NCBI RefSeq assembly: GCF_029168945.1
Contig: NC_083601.1
Span: 68,933,595 to 68,997,594 of the forward strand
From: Cannabis sativa
Taxonomy: Eukaryota > Streptophyta > Magnoliopsida > Rosales > Cannabaceae
Direction: 5' to 3'
DNA length: 64,000 nucleotides
Part shown: positions 11,001-23,358 of the stretch, one piece after another
Layout of the letters: each line of letters starts with the position of its first letter
Position numbering within the stretch: the stretch's first letter is position 1
Translations under genes and position numbers: made by a program
The notes under the pieces: generated by a model
What the model was told of the DNA's origin: nothing
Database searches by the model: none
Seen by the model: only the letters and a program-made list of their open reading frames with translations

Positions 11001-12729
11001 CGACCATAAAAGTCTCAAGTATTTCTTTACTCAGAAAGATTTGAACATGAGACAAAGGCGTTGGTTGGAACTAGTGAAGGATTATGATTGTGAGACCCTT
11101 TACCATCCCGGGAAAGCCAATGTAGTGGCCGATGCCCTGAGCAGAAAGGGTCCCGGGCAAGTAGCTAGCATGGTTCAGATCTCACCTCAGCTAGCTGAGG
11201 ATATGGTTAGATCCAGCATCGAGTTTGTGGTAGGTCAGCTTCACAACTTAACGCTGCAATCCGATACGTTGGAAAGAATAAAGGTTGCTCAGACGACAGA
11301 TCCGGAGTTAGTGAAGATCCGAGATGAGGTATTGGCTGGTCAAGCCAAAGACTTTTCAGTGACAGACAGTGGGATGCTTTTGTATAAAGCTAGGGTTTGT
11401 GTTCCGAGCAGTGTGGAACTGAGGAATGAGATTTTTGAGGAGGCTCATTCTACTCCATATTCTCTGCATCCCGGCACCACCAAGATGTACCAAGATTTAA
11501 AACCGTACTTCTGGTGGAGCGGTATGAAGAAGAATTTGGTAGAATTCGTTTCGAGATGCCTCACGTGTCAGCAGATCAAGGCTGAACATCAGAGACCAGC
11601 AGGGTTGTTGCAGCCTCTAACCCTACCAGAATGGAAATGGGAGGATATTACGATGGATTTTGTGGTCGGGTTACCTAGGACCACGGGTATGTATGACTCC
11701 ATCTGGGTAGTGGTGGATCGATTTACGAAATCTGCTCATTTTCTGCCGGTTAGAACAACGTTTACAGTGGATCAGTTGGCAGAGTTATATGTCAGGGAGA
11801 TAGTGAGACTTCACGGGGTACCGAAGTCTATAGTTTCGGACAGGGATCCGAAATTCACCTCCAAATTTTGGCAAAGTTTGCAACGGGCAATGGGTACGAA
11901 GCTAAAATTCAGTACAGCATTCCATCCTCAGACAGATGGTCAGTCCGAAAGGACAATTCAGATATTGGAGGATATGCTGAGAGCCTGTGTTATGGACTTT
12001 GAGGGTTCATGGAATAAATATCTACCGTTGATAGAGTTCTCTTACAACAACAGTTACCAGAGTACGATAGGGATGGCACCCTACGAACTGTTGTACGGTA
12101 GAAAGTGTAGATCCCCTATCCACTGGGATGAGACAGGGGAGAGGAAATACCTAGGTCCAGAGTCAGTTCAGCGGACCAATGAGGCAATAGAAAAGATAAA
12201 AGCTAGAATGCTTGCCTCACAGAGCAGACAGAAGAGTTACGCAGATCCGAAACGTAGGGATGTTGAGTTCCGAGTAGGGGACCATGTGTTTTTGCGAGTA
12301 TCTCCGATGAAGGGGATTAAACGTTTCGGGAAAAGAGGCAAGTTATGCCCTAGGTTTACAGGACCTTTCGAGATTCTCGAGAAGATAGGTCAAGTGGCAT
12401 ATCGGTTAGCATTGCCTCCAGCTTTATCAGCAGTGCACAACGTATTTCATGTCTCAATGTTGAGAAAATACGTTTCAGACCCCTCTCATATACTCAGTTA
12501 TGAGAGCCTTCGGCCTTGATCGGATATGTCTTATGAAGAACAGCCAGTGCAGATCCTGGATAGAAAGGATAAAGTCCTTCGGAATAAGACCATAGCGTTG
12601 GTCAAGGTTCTCTGGAGAAACAGTAAGGTGGAAGAAGCCACCTGGGAGCTAGAATCAGATATGCGAGCTCAATTTCCAGAGTTATTCAGGTTAGATTTCG
12701 GGGACGAAATCCTTTTAAGGGGGGGATAG
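8043..12729 (+). pseudogene. Gypsy A gag-pol (decayed)
   Basis: Starts with ATG 8043 in an Arg/Gly-rich gag leader. It shifts frame near 8300, then reads gag (tryptophan-rich core near 8560, then a long helical part). A zinc knuckle near 9170-9210 ([14 protein letters not shown]) is readable only in another frame. The protease motif DSGA is at 9361-9372, RT has FIDD at 10366-10377, then RNase H, an integrase zinc finger (about 11440-11570) and catalytic core (about 11650-12070), then a chromodomain (about 12570-12690). Breaks: frameshifts near 8300 and 9085-9300, TAG at 10147-10149, a shifted patch at about 10745-10820 and TGA at 12517-12519. The gag core lost from Gypsy B and C is kept here. 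Products would act in virus-like particles and integration; no intact polyprotein remains. Confidence 0.9.
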
Positions 12730-12730
12730 T
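12713..12730 (+). other. Gypsy A polypurine tract
   Basis: TTTTAAGGGGGGGATAGT immediately before the 3' LTR, the purine run expected to prime plus-strand DNA synthesis. Confidence 0.8.
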
Positions 12731-14968
12731 TGTAAAGCCCGCTTAGTTAATTTGGAAATTAGCAGTTATTTATGTTAATCAGGAAATTATTTATAGCCAT
12801 TTAAATAATTTATCATTGTTAATTATGAAATTCAGATATGCATAATTATGTCATCAGCAGTTTTTATATTTCGCATTTCCGGTGTCCGGTATTTTGGAAC
12901 TCGGCGTTTGGCTCAGTAGAAATCACAACTTAGTATGTTAGTATTTTGGGGACGGGTTTTAGACATTGGGAATGTCGGGAATGGCCGGAAATTTAGAATG
13001 TCCCAAAAATACCCCTTTAGTATGATTTTCATGATCTTATGGTGGAGGGGCAAAATGGTCTTTTTGCCCCATTAGTGTTTTGTCTTTTATGACTTTATAA
13101 AATGGAAAATAAATAATTACTTAAGTGTTTATTTGGCTGAATATAATGATATGTATAGCTTTTATTCATTTTTCCAAACTTAGAAAATAAAATCATTTTT
13201 TCTCAAAAAAAAATCAAACACTCAAAGCTCTCTCTTTCTCCCTCTTTTCGGCTGAGACTTGGGCTGCTAGGGCTGGGAATTTTCTGCCTAAAGCTTGTGA
13301 TTTTCTTCTCCTCTAAGTGTAATTCAAGTCAAGGTTTGATCCCTTATAATTTCCTTTGTGTTTTCTTGAAATTTAAGTGAAAATAGTTGAGTAAATGCAT
13401 GTGATTTTGAGAGATGTTACTGCTGTGTTTTTGTTGTTGATTTATGAGGATTAAAGCATGATTATTGTTGTTGATTGAGCTGTGTTGAAAGCATGTTGTA
13501 TTGATTGTTTAAAGCTTTTAGTTTATATGTTAAAATAGGTGATTTTTGAGAGAAAATGCCATGTTTTGTTTCTGTGAATTGCTGGATGTTTCTGTTTGTT
13601 TTCAGAGATGTTTTTAGGCTTAGTTAAGTAGAATTAAGCTTATGGATTGCATGTTTAGGTGGTTTTGCTCAAGCTTGAGTTTGGAACTCAAAGCTTGAGC
13701 TCCAATGGTGAATTTTGCATGTGTGGTTTCTGGGTAGGTTTGATGCCTTTGAAATGTCATTTGGGGCATATAGAACAGGTCTGGAAAGTTTGGGACCAAT
13801 TGGGATTGAATTGGTCAAGTTATGTGATTTTTAGTTGGCTGCCTGCGAGGAACCGGAATTCCGGTTGAGCATCCGGAATTCCGGATGGGGGTTCAGAATT
13901 TCCCAGAACCGGACTTCCGGTTGGGCAACCGGTCTGCCGGTTGGGGAATTTTTCAGAACCCTAGTTTTCCTCGTTTTTGGGTTTTTAGGGGTATTGCCAT
14001 GCTTTTTATCGATAGGGAAACTTTTAGTTTCAAGTTTTAGTCCCCAGGAAGTGATTTAGCGTGTCACTTATAGCGTTGTGATTTTTATGGTTTAGGAGCG
14101 TAATCCGCCGTTCGGCTTCGGTTCCGGTCGGGTTGTCGGCACACCTGAAATCGGAATCCAGGTAAGATTAGTATAACAGTATGCATATGTAGATTACATG
14201 TTTAGCGTGCATGTAGGAAGCCTGTTAGATTACATTAGATATGTATTTAGGCTTCGAACCACCCAACCCTGTCACGTCGGTACAGGCTGGAGTATGACCA
14301 GCAGCCGGAGTATGACCGGTTCGACCGATCAGTGACACTCGGTTGGTGGTTCGGTGCTATTGACCTATCCGTCGGTACAGTGGAGTATGACCAAGCGGGC
14401 GGAGTATGACCGGTTCGACCGATCAGGAGGATACTTGTCAATAGTACCGTCCCCTGAACGTTCAAAACTCAGTACCATGTTGGACATGGCAGTAGTGCTC
14501 AGTACCATGTTGGACATGGCAGTAGCGGGACTCAGTATCGTGTTGGACACGGCAGTCAGTTTTATGTTTGATATTATTATGCTTTTCTTACTGAGTCTGT
14601 CGACTCACAGTTATGTTCATGTGTAGGTAAAGGCAAGGCAGTTGCTGATGGACCGTGAGCGAGCTTATGAGATTGTACATGTCGGGGCGGTTAGGCCTGG
14701 AGCGTACGATCCTCGGGACAGCACGGCTAAGATTTTTGTAACTGTCGTTAGACGACTTTCATTTTGATGTAAAAGTTAAACAGTTAAAACGTTTGTAAAT
14801 ATTTTTATAAATCGGGATCCCGAGACTTTTTGTAAAATGGTTTATAAGTTTAATGAAAAAGCAAAATTTTAATTAATCACGTTTTTCCATAAACCTCGTT
14901 GATTAGCAACGAGCTGCACAGTACGTTTAAAAATCACGTAATACGCCTAAGATAGTTAGGGTGTTACA
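12731..14968 (+). repeat. Gypsy A 3' LTR
   Basis: Begins TGTAAAGCCC and ends GGTGTTACA, followed by the TAGAA duplication. In the palindrome and repeat segments it is closer to the Gypsy B and C LTRs than the 5' copy is, which suggests that most of the differences arose in, or are errors in, the 5' copy. Confidence 0.95.
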
Positions 14969-14973
14969 TAGAA

Positions 14974-16124
14974 TCTCTTTTCTTTACAATTTCACCCCTG
15001 CTTAGTGAAAATTCACAAATTAGACATAGTCCAACTTTTAGAATTATAATTGATTAAACATAAATCAATTATTGAGTCTTACAAACAGTATGGTCTCTAC
15101 TATAATGGGGACCATGGATCTATATTGCTGAGCTTCCAATAAGTTGAATCGAATTTACCAAGTAAATCCTTAACTTATTAATTCCTTGTTGAATCCACTC
15201 TTAGAACTTGGAATTTCACTCTCAGACTTATATAGAGCATTCTATATGTTCCACGATATAGATATGCTATCTCATTTAACCATTATTATAATCTTAATGT
15301 GATCAAAGATCCTCTATCGAGATGATTTACATCGAGATGGGATAAATTTACTGTTTTCACCACTCAATGTATTTGGTCCCTTAAAACACTTAGCTACCTG
15401 TAAATGATGTTTTAGTGATCTAAGATATAGTCACTGAAAGAAGAGCTCATCCATTTACTTCTATTTAGCTAAGCTCGAAGGGAATCATCACTTGAATTCT
15501 ATACACCAGTAGAAGCTATAGATTCCATATTTATGTTCAGCGCTCCCACTCAATCATACTATCATGTTCCCAAAATATACGTATCACCCTGACCCAAAAG
15601 TAGGCTTAACTAATAAATCTAAGAACATGAATAGCACTCCTGAGATTGAGCCTAAGCATATCAGGATTTAGATTCTTTTAATCTAAGATCAACTACTGAT
15701 ATTGACTTGAAAAGATACAACGGTAAGTTTATAATATCTTGACCAAGTTCAATATCGGTCCAGTCCAATGCGTACTCCATTCATTCGAAACTAGTATACT
15801 TTACCAATGTCCTGGAAAGAACATAACACTTACTCTAAGTGCAAGTATACTTCATCGCTGATTATCACATTAGTCTAAATCCAAAACACTGATGAACACG
15901 GACTTAGTCTTTTGAATCATATAATCACAATCACATTCCACTGTGTTGAAAATACTGTAATTGTGAATAAATATATGTTCTGGACTTAACTTATTTTGTG
16001 CATATATTAAATATATATTAAACCATAAGCATGTAAAATACATGTTAACATAATCACTTCAAAACTCTTAAATTGATAACTAATCAGATTGTAATGGGTT
16101 TTATTTAGGGCACAAAACCCAACA
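14974..16124 (-). mobile_element. Copia LTR, right part (minus strand)
   Basis: Continues the LTR broken by Gypsy A. It ends at 16124 with CCCAACA; on the minus strand this is the canonical start TGTTGGGTTTTGTGCCC. The right flank lacks the polypurine tract seen next to the LTR at 48167, so this is either a 5' LTR or a solo LTR whose element extends leftwards. Confidence 0.85.
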
Positions 16125-16788
16125 TAAGAAAGATGAAAGATGGACGCTATGTAGTTCAGGAACAAGCATTATGGCTGTAAACCCTCATGAAGACATGATA
16201 AAGAAGAATCGCAACAGTTTCTAACTCTAGGGTTTCCTAAGCATTTTTTTACAGCACAATGGAAGTTGCATTCGAAATGTAAACATGCAAAGATAAGCAT
16301 AAAGGATATCAGAAACTTACTCAAGATTCGAGTGTCTGGGTTCGAGCAACGTCTATCCAACTAGCAGTTTTATGAAGGCACTTCAGCGACTTTGAAGCCA
16401 AGAAATTTTCTTTTTGCTCTGGGGCTTACTTAGCAAAGAAGGGTGATAAAATGAGTTTATGTGCAAATGTTGTGGATATTTATAGGCAAGTGACGAAAAG
16501 AGGTAATTGTCTCAAAGAAACCTCAGACACCTCAGCTTCCCGCTTTAAAAAAGAATATGGGAAATCAAAAGTAATCGAGTGCAGCCGTCAGCCGTGGAGA
16601 GAGAAAGTCGGATTTCGAAACATTAACTTTTAGAGCATTTATTAGCCGAAAACTGAAGGGACGCCCAGTCAGCTTCACATTGAGTCTCGAGCGGTCACGG
16701 TCGACACGTGTCCCCATCCAAAGGTAGAATCAGCTCGGATGAAGTCTACACGCAACTTCGAAAGTCCCGTACAGACTTGGGGGGCATA
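16125..16788 (+). mobile_element. 3' internal segment of a truncated Gypsy element
   Basis: Non-coding, leading into a purine tract (CTTGGGGGGCA, about 16777-16787) directly before an LTR. The left side is cut by the Copia insertion at 16124. No domain is recognisable; short open frames on both strands are not convincing. Confidence 0.5.
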
Positions 16789-17456
16789 TGTTATCCCAAA
16801 TTTGACTCTGACGTGGCATCACGGGAATGGTGACACGTGGAGTCCACTTGGAACATCTGCTCAGGAAGACAGGCCGAGCAGGATGCGTCGCTGGCATGCC
16901 CAGAGTAAGATATCCAGCGACCCGCGCAGGGCAATCAACACTTAGCGAATTCAGTTTTCGCATCATGAGTCATCAGCTCAATCCCTATAACTCAGGGATC
17001 AATTTACGTGGATACGGCATACACACAATCCCACTATCAGTGTATTCAGCCTCAATCGCACGATCATTGCCTTCAGCATTGATCCCACGGTCTTTATGTT
17101 TATACGCATTGTAACGAGAGAGGAAACTCTTCCTCCTCAAGCTTCCTTGCCCTATAAATAGTGATGCATATTCACTGGGCAAGGGATCGGTCGAAAAGCA
17201 ATTAAGCTAAGACGATACTATTATCTAAGAATTATATATTCAAAGATACTGTTGTAAGAGCTATAAGAAAAGGAATCTTCTTCATTGATCTTAAGTCAAT
17301 TCAAATAATGAGGATTAGGCTATTACCGAACTGGTCGGGGCTGAACCTCTATAAAATTCTTGTGTCTTATTATTTCTTTATCACATATCTGTTACTACAT
17401 ATCGTTTATCGCTTATAAAATAGACTCATTGTCGTTGGCTAAAAGCGAAGTCAACA
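16789..17456 (+). repeat. Short Gypsy-type LTR (668 bp)
   Basis: Starts TGTTATCCCAAAT after a purine tract and ends GTCAACA. It holds a G-box ACACGTGG (about 16831), a TATA-like CTATAAATAG (17152-17161) and a transcript-like tail. There is no primer site after it, so it is a 3' LTR. The layout resembles Tat-lineage LTRs, but lineage is inference. To the right lies Copia leader sequence, the likely insertion target. Confidence 0.65.
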
Positions 17457-18600
17457 CCTAGGAAGATCTGAAAAAAAAATATTTTACATCCTTAGTATTA
17501 ATTTTCCAATAAATATTATGAAAATTACTTAATTTAAGTTGATCCAAAATTAATTAAAAAATTAATTTTCAACTCACATTTAATTTTCTATAACTATATA
17601 ATTAAATTCGAAATCCAATGTATAAAAATACATTTCCGAAATCACTTTAAATAAAATAAAATAAAAACAAAAAAAAAATTATTCTAATTTATGTTGGTCT
17701 AAAATTAAATAAATTAATTTTCAACATAAATTAAATTTTCCTATTTAATTAAATTTCTTAAGAAAAATATCAAATATTTAAGTGTCTTGAATAAAATCAA
17801 CTTAAATATTAATTTTCTATTTAATAAAATATATCTAGAAAAATACCAAAAGTCTACCTAAAAAATATCTATCTAGATAATTCATAAACTAATTACTAAT
17901 TTTCTAATTAAAATATAATATATTTTAGTCTATTAATTTTAATAAATCAATAATAAAAAATTACTTGATTGAAGTTGATCTAAAATTAATTTTTAACTTA
18001 ATCTATTTTTTTTTAAAATAAAAAAAATGTCAAAATATCTACTTTTAAAATGTATTTCGAAATTTATGTGGGAAATGATTAATTAGAATATAATTATTCT
18101 AATTTAAGTTGATCTAAAGTTAAAAAAAATTCAAGCTTAAATATAATTTTCTATTTAATTAAATTTATTTAAATATTCTAATTTAAGTTGGTCTAAAATT
18201 AATTAACAAATTAATTTTTAACTTAAACATATTTTTCTACATAATTAAATATTAGAAAATATAAATTAGTTACTAGAAATCACTATCTAGAATCTTTTCA
18301 TTAAACTAAGTGTATTTTTCTAAATTAATTTTGAAATAATCCAATGAAAAATTAATTCTATTTATTTAAAAATTAATTATGTTGCTAATTCAATTTTAAT
18401 TAGGTTAAACTAGTATAATTAGCCTAATACAATTATTTAAATAATGTAAATGGGCCTTCACAATTGGGGTTGTTCATGTGAGGGAGGGTTGGGTGCAGTA
18501 TGTCGTACGCACTACTAACGGCCCCCTAACTCTCACACAAGGGCGAAAGGAGAAGAATTTAACATTTCATTAAATAATTGCTATAAGTCTTTAGGATTTT
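17457..18600 (-). mobile_element. Copia leader fragment (minus strand)
   Basis: AT-rich non-coding DNA with repeated aatttaagttg(g/a)tc-like motifs. It ends in a conserved block near 18460-18560 (cttcacaattgggg ... actctcacacaag). The same order recurs at 57060-59030 and in part at 50440-51540. It belongs between the 5' LTR and the coding region of a Copia element. Its right border with the next LTR is uncertain by some tens of bases. Confidence 0.6.
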
Positions 18601-18605
18601 TAAAC

Positions 18606-18624
18606 CTTGGCTGCTCTGATACCA
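18606..18624 (-). other. Primer-binding site of the minus-strand Gypsy LTR
   Basis: On the minus strand it reads TGGTATCAGAGCAGCC next to the LTR end at 18625. This fits methionine tRNA and shows that the LTR at 18625-20667 is a 5' LTR. Confidence 0.65.
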
Positions 18625-20667
18625 TGTTATAACGCCCTGTTCCATAGGGAGGCCACGTATGTGGTTTGCACAATTTTTTTATTATTTTTTAATTATACGA
18701 AAAGTGTGGGTAGTTAAAAATTTGTAGTTAAACAAACACACACCTTTATAAAAGATAACTAATAATATTTACGGGGACCTCCTGTTTTTAAAATATTTAC
18801 AATCTTTTCCAAAAGTGACTTTACGAAAAGAGTTCACCCTTCAAAATACATTCAAGAAGGGAAATCCTGTCCACTAGAGCCATGGCATCGCGGCTGATAT
18901 GTACATTGCTGCAAAGACATTAAACTCATGGTTGCTCAACTTTGCCCTTACCTTTACTTGTACTATTAAGCACCCGCGAGTCACAGAGACTCAACAAGAA
19001 AAGTGACTAAATCAAAAATCAATATAAAATCCAAGTAATCACACTATGACAAGATGTACGCAATCATAACACGTAACATATTAATATGCCTATACAATTT
19101 CACATCATTATAATCACACAAACTCAATGCTTCATAAAGCACCCTTACAACTCGTTATCCACGAGCTATATATGTCACTTTTGTTGCCTGATACAGAGAA
19201 CAATAAGTAATAAACCTATCTGTAGTTTGAAGAGTAATTACTCATAACGGTAATCACTGTTTCCAACCCTCGATCATAATGGAGCCACAACAAACACATA
19301 TCGAGATATCGATCATAATTGACACTATAACAATCAAAATTGTTTAACCATAAATGATGCATAACACTTTTCTTACCTAAGTCCAGAAATCAGGCGTTCG
19401 GGCAGACCTGAGTGTAAACAAGGCTTGACGATCCTAGTCCTATGTCACGACAACAAAATTCGATAAATACCTTAATCAAATTTCCAAGAATAAACCCTAA
19501 TTCCCGTAACCAGACAAACCTTATTTCCCAATGGTTCAAACTAACTCAAATACCCCTAAAAATGCCCTAAATTAAACTTTGGAAAATTCCCCAAACCAAA
19601 ATCACGAGGAGAAAACCTGAGATTTCCCCCTGCTAGACAACTAGTCTACAAAACTGGTCGACTGCTTTTCTAGGTAGCCATGGGGAAATCTGGTTTTTCA
19701 CCCCGAAACCCAATCTAAGCTCCACCAAACCTGCTGAAATCTTCTAGAACATTATAATATCATTAACACAATCTATCTAAAGCACCATTTCACAATATTT
19801 CTTCAAATTTCACAATTTACCATGTTTGAACCTAAATTGGATCCTAAAATCGAATTTTTTTCCAACTCCACACATAACAGCCATTAAAACACCTAATCTA
19901 AACTCAAGCAACCCCTAAATCGGATCAATAAACATAATTTAAACTCAATTTAGTATCACAGCCTCAAAATCACAAAACCCATACAAAAACTAACTTAAAC
20001 TTGAAAAAAAATCTAAACCAACACAAGGATAACTCACCTCAATGCTTGGACAGCGACAAGCTCTTGCAAGAACAACTGAAATTGACTGAATTTAAAGGAG
20101 AAAAATCCCTTGGTCTGCTGCTCCCTTGGGTTCGAAGGAAGGAAGAAGAAGAAAATAGGCTATTTTGATTTTTCTCAACTTTCTAGGTTGTCCTTCTCAT
20201 TTCGTAAATAATCAGCATATAACCTTTATTATAATCTAGATTTTAGCCTAAATGACAAAAAGAATTAACCTTTCATAATGACCATTCTACCCCTCCTCTC
20301 AAAACTTAAATTATTATATACTTAGGAGTATTTATGTAATTTAACTAATCCACCAAACTGATAACCTAAAATTCTAAACTAGTCCAGAATAACTCAAATT
20401 TTATTCATCTTATATTGTCGTGGCATCTCTGACCACTCCGTCGAGCTCCCATGGTTGCCAGGCCCGAAAACATTTTATTTAAAAATGATATCTACGATAC
20501 CCACATAGTGCAATAAAATCTCTGTAATTAATAAATTATGCTTTATTTAATCATTTATTAATTCTCACTAATTAGCCTAAGTAAAATCATAATCTTACTT
20601 CTTTGTCATGATAATTACATATTTAATAAAATATGCTCAATTAAATGCCATATTATTTTCTGAGGTA
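18625..20667 (-). repeat. Gypsy 5' LTR (minus strand), interior lost
   Basis: A 2-kb LTR running from TGTTATAACGCCC at the left to GAGGTATTAC at the right. Read on the minus strand it shares a stretch with the Gypsy A-C LTRs (a gactc..ggtaagggcaa segment near 18930-18990), so it is a distant relative of that group. Only the primer site and a few bases of the interior remain on the left. The right end appears to lack its last one or two bases where it meets Athila sequence. Confidence 0.6.
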
Positions 20668-22525
20668 TTACCCTTCATTGACCAAATGCTTGAAAGATTA
20701 GTTGGTCACAAGTACTACTATTTTCTTGATGGTTATTCGGGATACAACCAAATCCCAATAGCACCTGAGGATTAAGAAGACCACTTATATATGTACTTAT
20801 GGAGCTTTTGCTTATTGACACAAGTCTTTTGGCTTATGCAATGAACCTACCACATTTCAAAGGTGTATGATTGCAATTTTTTCTGATATGGTTGAACATT
20901 TTTTGGAATCTTTATGGATGATTTTTCTATTTATGGATCTTCTTTTGATGAATGTTTACACCACCTGTCTCTTATCTTGATTCGTTGTAAAGAAATTAGT
21001 TTAGTGCTAAATTGGGAAAAATGTCATTTTATGGTAAAACGTGGAATTGTCTTTGGACATGATTTCATCTGAGGAAATCGAAGTTGACAAAGCTAAAGTT
21101 GATCTTATTTCAAAACTCCCACCACCTAAGATTGTGAAAGAAGTTAGATCATTCTTCGGTCATGCCAGTTTCTTCAGGAGATTCATAAAAGACTTTAGCA
21201 AAATTTCATGGCCTCTTTGCCATTTACTTGGAAAAGATAATACATTTGTTTTTGATCTTTATTGTCATATTTCTTTTAAGAAATTAAAAACTATGCTAAC
21301 TACTGCACCCATTATTTGACCTCCTGATTGGAACCTTCCTTTTGAAATAATATTGTGTGATGCTTCTAATTATTCTATAAGAGCTGTCTTAGGGCAAAGA
21401 ATTGATAAAATACCACATGTTATTTCCTACTTTAGCAAAACTCTGAATGATGCTCAATTAAATTATTCCAAAACTAAGAAAGAATTTCTAGCTGTAGTCT
21501 TTGCCTTAGAAAAGTTTAGGTCTTATCTGCTAGGATCTAAAATAATTATTTATTCTGATCATGTTGCGTTAAGATATCTCTTATCAAAGAAAGAGGCAAA
21601 ATCATGTTTAATCCGTTGGATACTTCTTTTACAAGAGTTTGATCTAGAAATTCGTGATAAAAAGCGGTTTGAAAAACGTTGTTGATGATCACTTATCTAG
21701 GCTAGTTATTGAAACTAGTAAAGAGCCTACCCCTATCACCAAAAGTTTTCCTGATGAACAATTGATGTATGTTTCTTCTCTGCCTTGGTATGCTGACATT
21801 GTGAATAATCTTGTTACTTGTGAAATACAATCTCATTAGTCTAAACAACGTAAAAATAAATTTTATTCTGAGGTGAAATTTTTTATCTAGGATGATCCAT
21901 ACTTGTTTAAATATTGCCGTGATCAAATAGTACGTATATGTATCCCAATTTGTGATCAAACGTTGCATATGCATACTGCTGCAAAAAATTTACAATGTTG
22001 TTTTTATTGGCCCATAATTTTTCGTGATACATATGCATACTGTAAGACCTGTGAACGTTGTGAAAAGTTAGGAAGTTCGTCCATAAGAAACATGCCTTTA
22101 AACCCTATTCTTATTGTTGATGTATTGATGTTTGCGATATTGATTTTGTGGGACCTTTTCCTAACTCGTTTGGAAATTTTTATATTCTTGTTGGGATTGA
22201 TTATGTTTCAAAATGGGTCGAAACTATCGCATATCACACAAACGACCACAAAGTGGCGATTCATTTCTTGTAAGAAAATATTTTTTTCTGTTTTGGCACA
22301 CCACGAGCTATCATTAGTGTTGAAGGTACACATTTTTGTAATAAGCCATTTGAACATCTCATGAAAAATTATGACATTACACACAAAGTCAGTACACCAT
22401 ATCATCCTCAAACAAGTGGTCAAATAAAGCACATCCTAGAAAAAAAAACGGTAAACCCAACTATAAAAGATTCGTCCCTGAGACTAACTAATGCTTTATG
22501 GGCACATCGTACTGCATGGAAAACT
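20668..22525 (+). pseudogene. Athila-type Gypsy pol relic
   Basis: Three-frame reading gives RT (FLDGYSGYNQIPIAPED near 20730; FMDD near 20915), an RT/RNase H linker (21041-21319), RNase H (21353-21685), an integrase zinc finger (about 21950-22075; CKTCERCEK) and a catalytic core fragment up to the Copia insertion at 22526. The spelling of the RT motifs matches the Athila/Tat branch rather than chromoviruses. Many stops and frameshifts make it one of the oldest layers. Gag and protease are missing on the left, where another LTR abuts. Confidence 0.8.
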
Positions 22526-23358
22526 TGATGGAAATATTTTACCAGGATCTAGATTTACTACCAAGTATGTTTTATTAACATCCTAATATGAATTCTAAAA
22601 CAATGAAATAAACACATAAGAGTTTAAGAAAACCTTACATTGGGTGCATCAGAATATAATGACTCCTTCCATTCAGATCTCTAGCCCTTGATTCCTTTCT
22701 GTAGCAGAGCATAATCAAGATCTGAACCTAGATCTCTTTCTCTCCTTCTTTGATGCTGATTTTCCACAGTCTTACATACTATGATTGACGTACCACTTGA
22801 TGTGTGTGGGCACTACTCATTCACTCAAGGAATTTCAAAATTAAGAAGAGAAGAAAAGAGAGAGGAAAGTGGAGGCTCAGGAATTCTCTCAGAAAAGAAT
22901 GAGATGCAATTGTATGTTGTTTCCTGAAGCCATTACTTTCTATTTATAGAATGCCCTCTAGGTTTAGGTTAGAATTGTGTGGCATTTAAATAATAGAAAA
23001 ATTAAATGGTAAAAGCCTATGAATAGTGGGCGGCCCATATAAGGAAATTAGGCCTCACTTTGCAACTTTCCCATTTTGTTATTTCTCATTCCTATTTTCT
23101 CAAAAATGCCAATTTTCCAATTTAACCATTTAAATGCCAATTCTAATTATTTAATAACTTAAGAATAATTATTAAATAATATTGTCATTTAATATATTTA
23201 TTAATTTAGACATATAAAATATCTTAATTAATAAATAAACCTAGAATCTCTTTTATTTACAATTTCGCCCTTGCTTAGTGAAAATTCATAAAGTAGACAT
23301 AGTCTAACTTTAGAATTATAATTGATTAATCAAAATCAATTAACTAAGTCTTACAAGC
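22526..23358 (-). mobile_element. Copia 3' LTR, left part (minus strand)
   Basis: Begins TGATGGAAATA inside Athila pol. It contains the LTR's CT-rich and GGCGGCCC..AGGCCTCACTT segments and is cut at 23358 by Gypsy B. The CAAGC at 23354-23358 is the left copy of the Gypsy B target duplication. The LTR continues at 47142; the whole is about 1.85 kb. Confidence 0.85.

Larger units (their letters stand above)
5526..14968 (+). mobile_element. Gypsy A: complete chromovirus LTR retrotransposon
   Basis: A full-length Ty3/Gypsy element: two LTRs of 2235 and 2238 bp beginning TGTAAAGC and ending GTTACA, a methionine-tRNA primer site, gag-pol in the order gag, protease, RT, RNase H, integrase, chromodomain, and a polypurine tract. 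A perfect 5-bp duplication TAGAA flanks it (5521-5525, 14969-14973). Integrase before the end and a C-terminal chromodomain place it among chromoviruses, probably the Tekay/Del group (inference). Coding is broken by at least two nonsense codons and frameshifts, so it is not autonomous now, although its structure is intact. Confidence 0.95.

Noticed and set aside
16730..17182. Overlapping frames of 65-95 codons on both strands
   Set aside because: They fall inside the short Gypsy LTR (TATA box, G-box, LTR ends) and are not conserved proteins.
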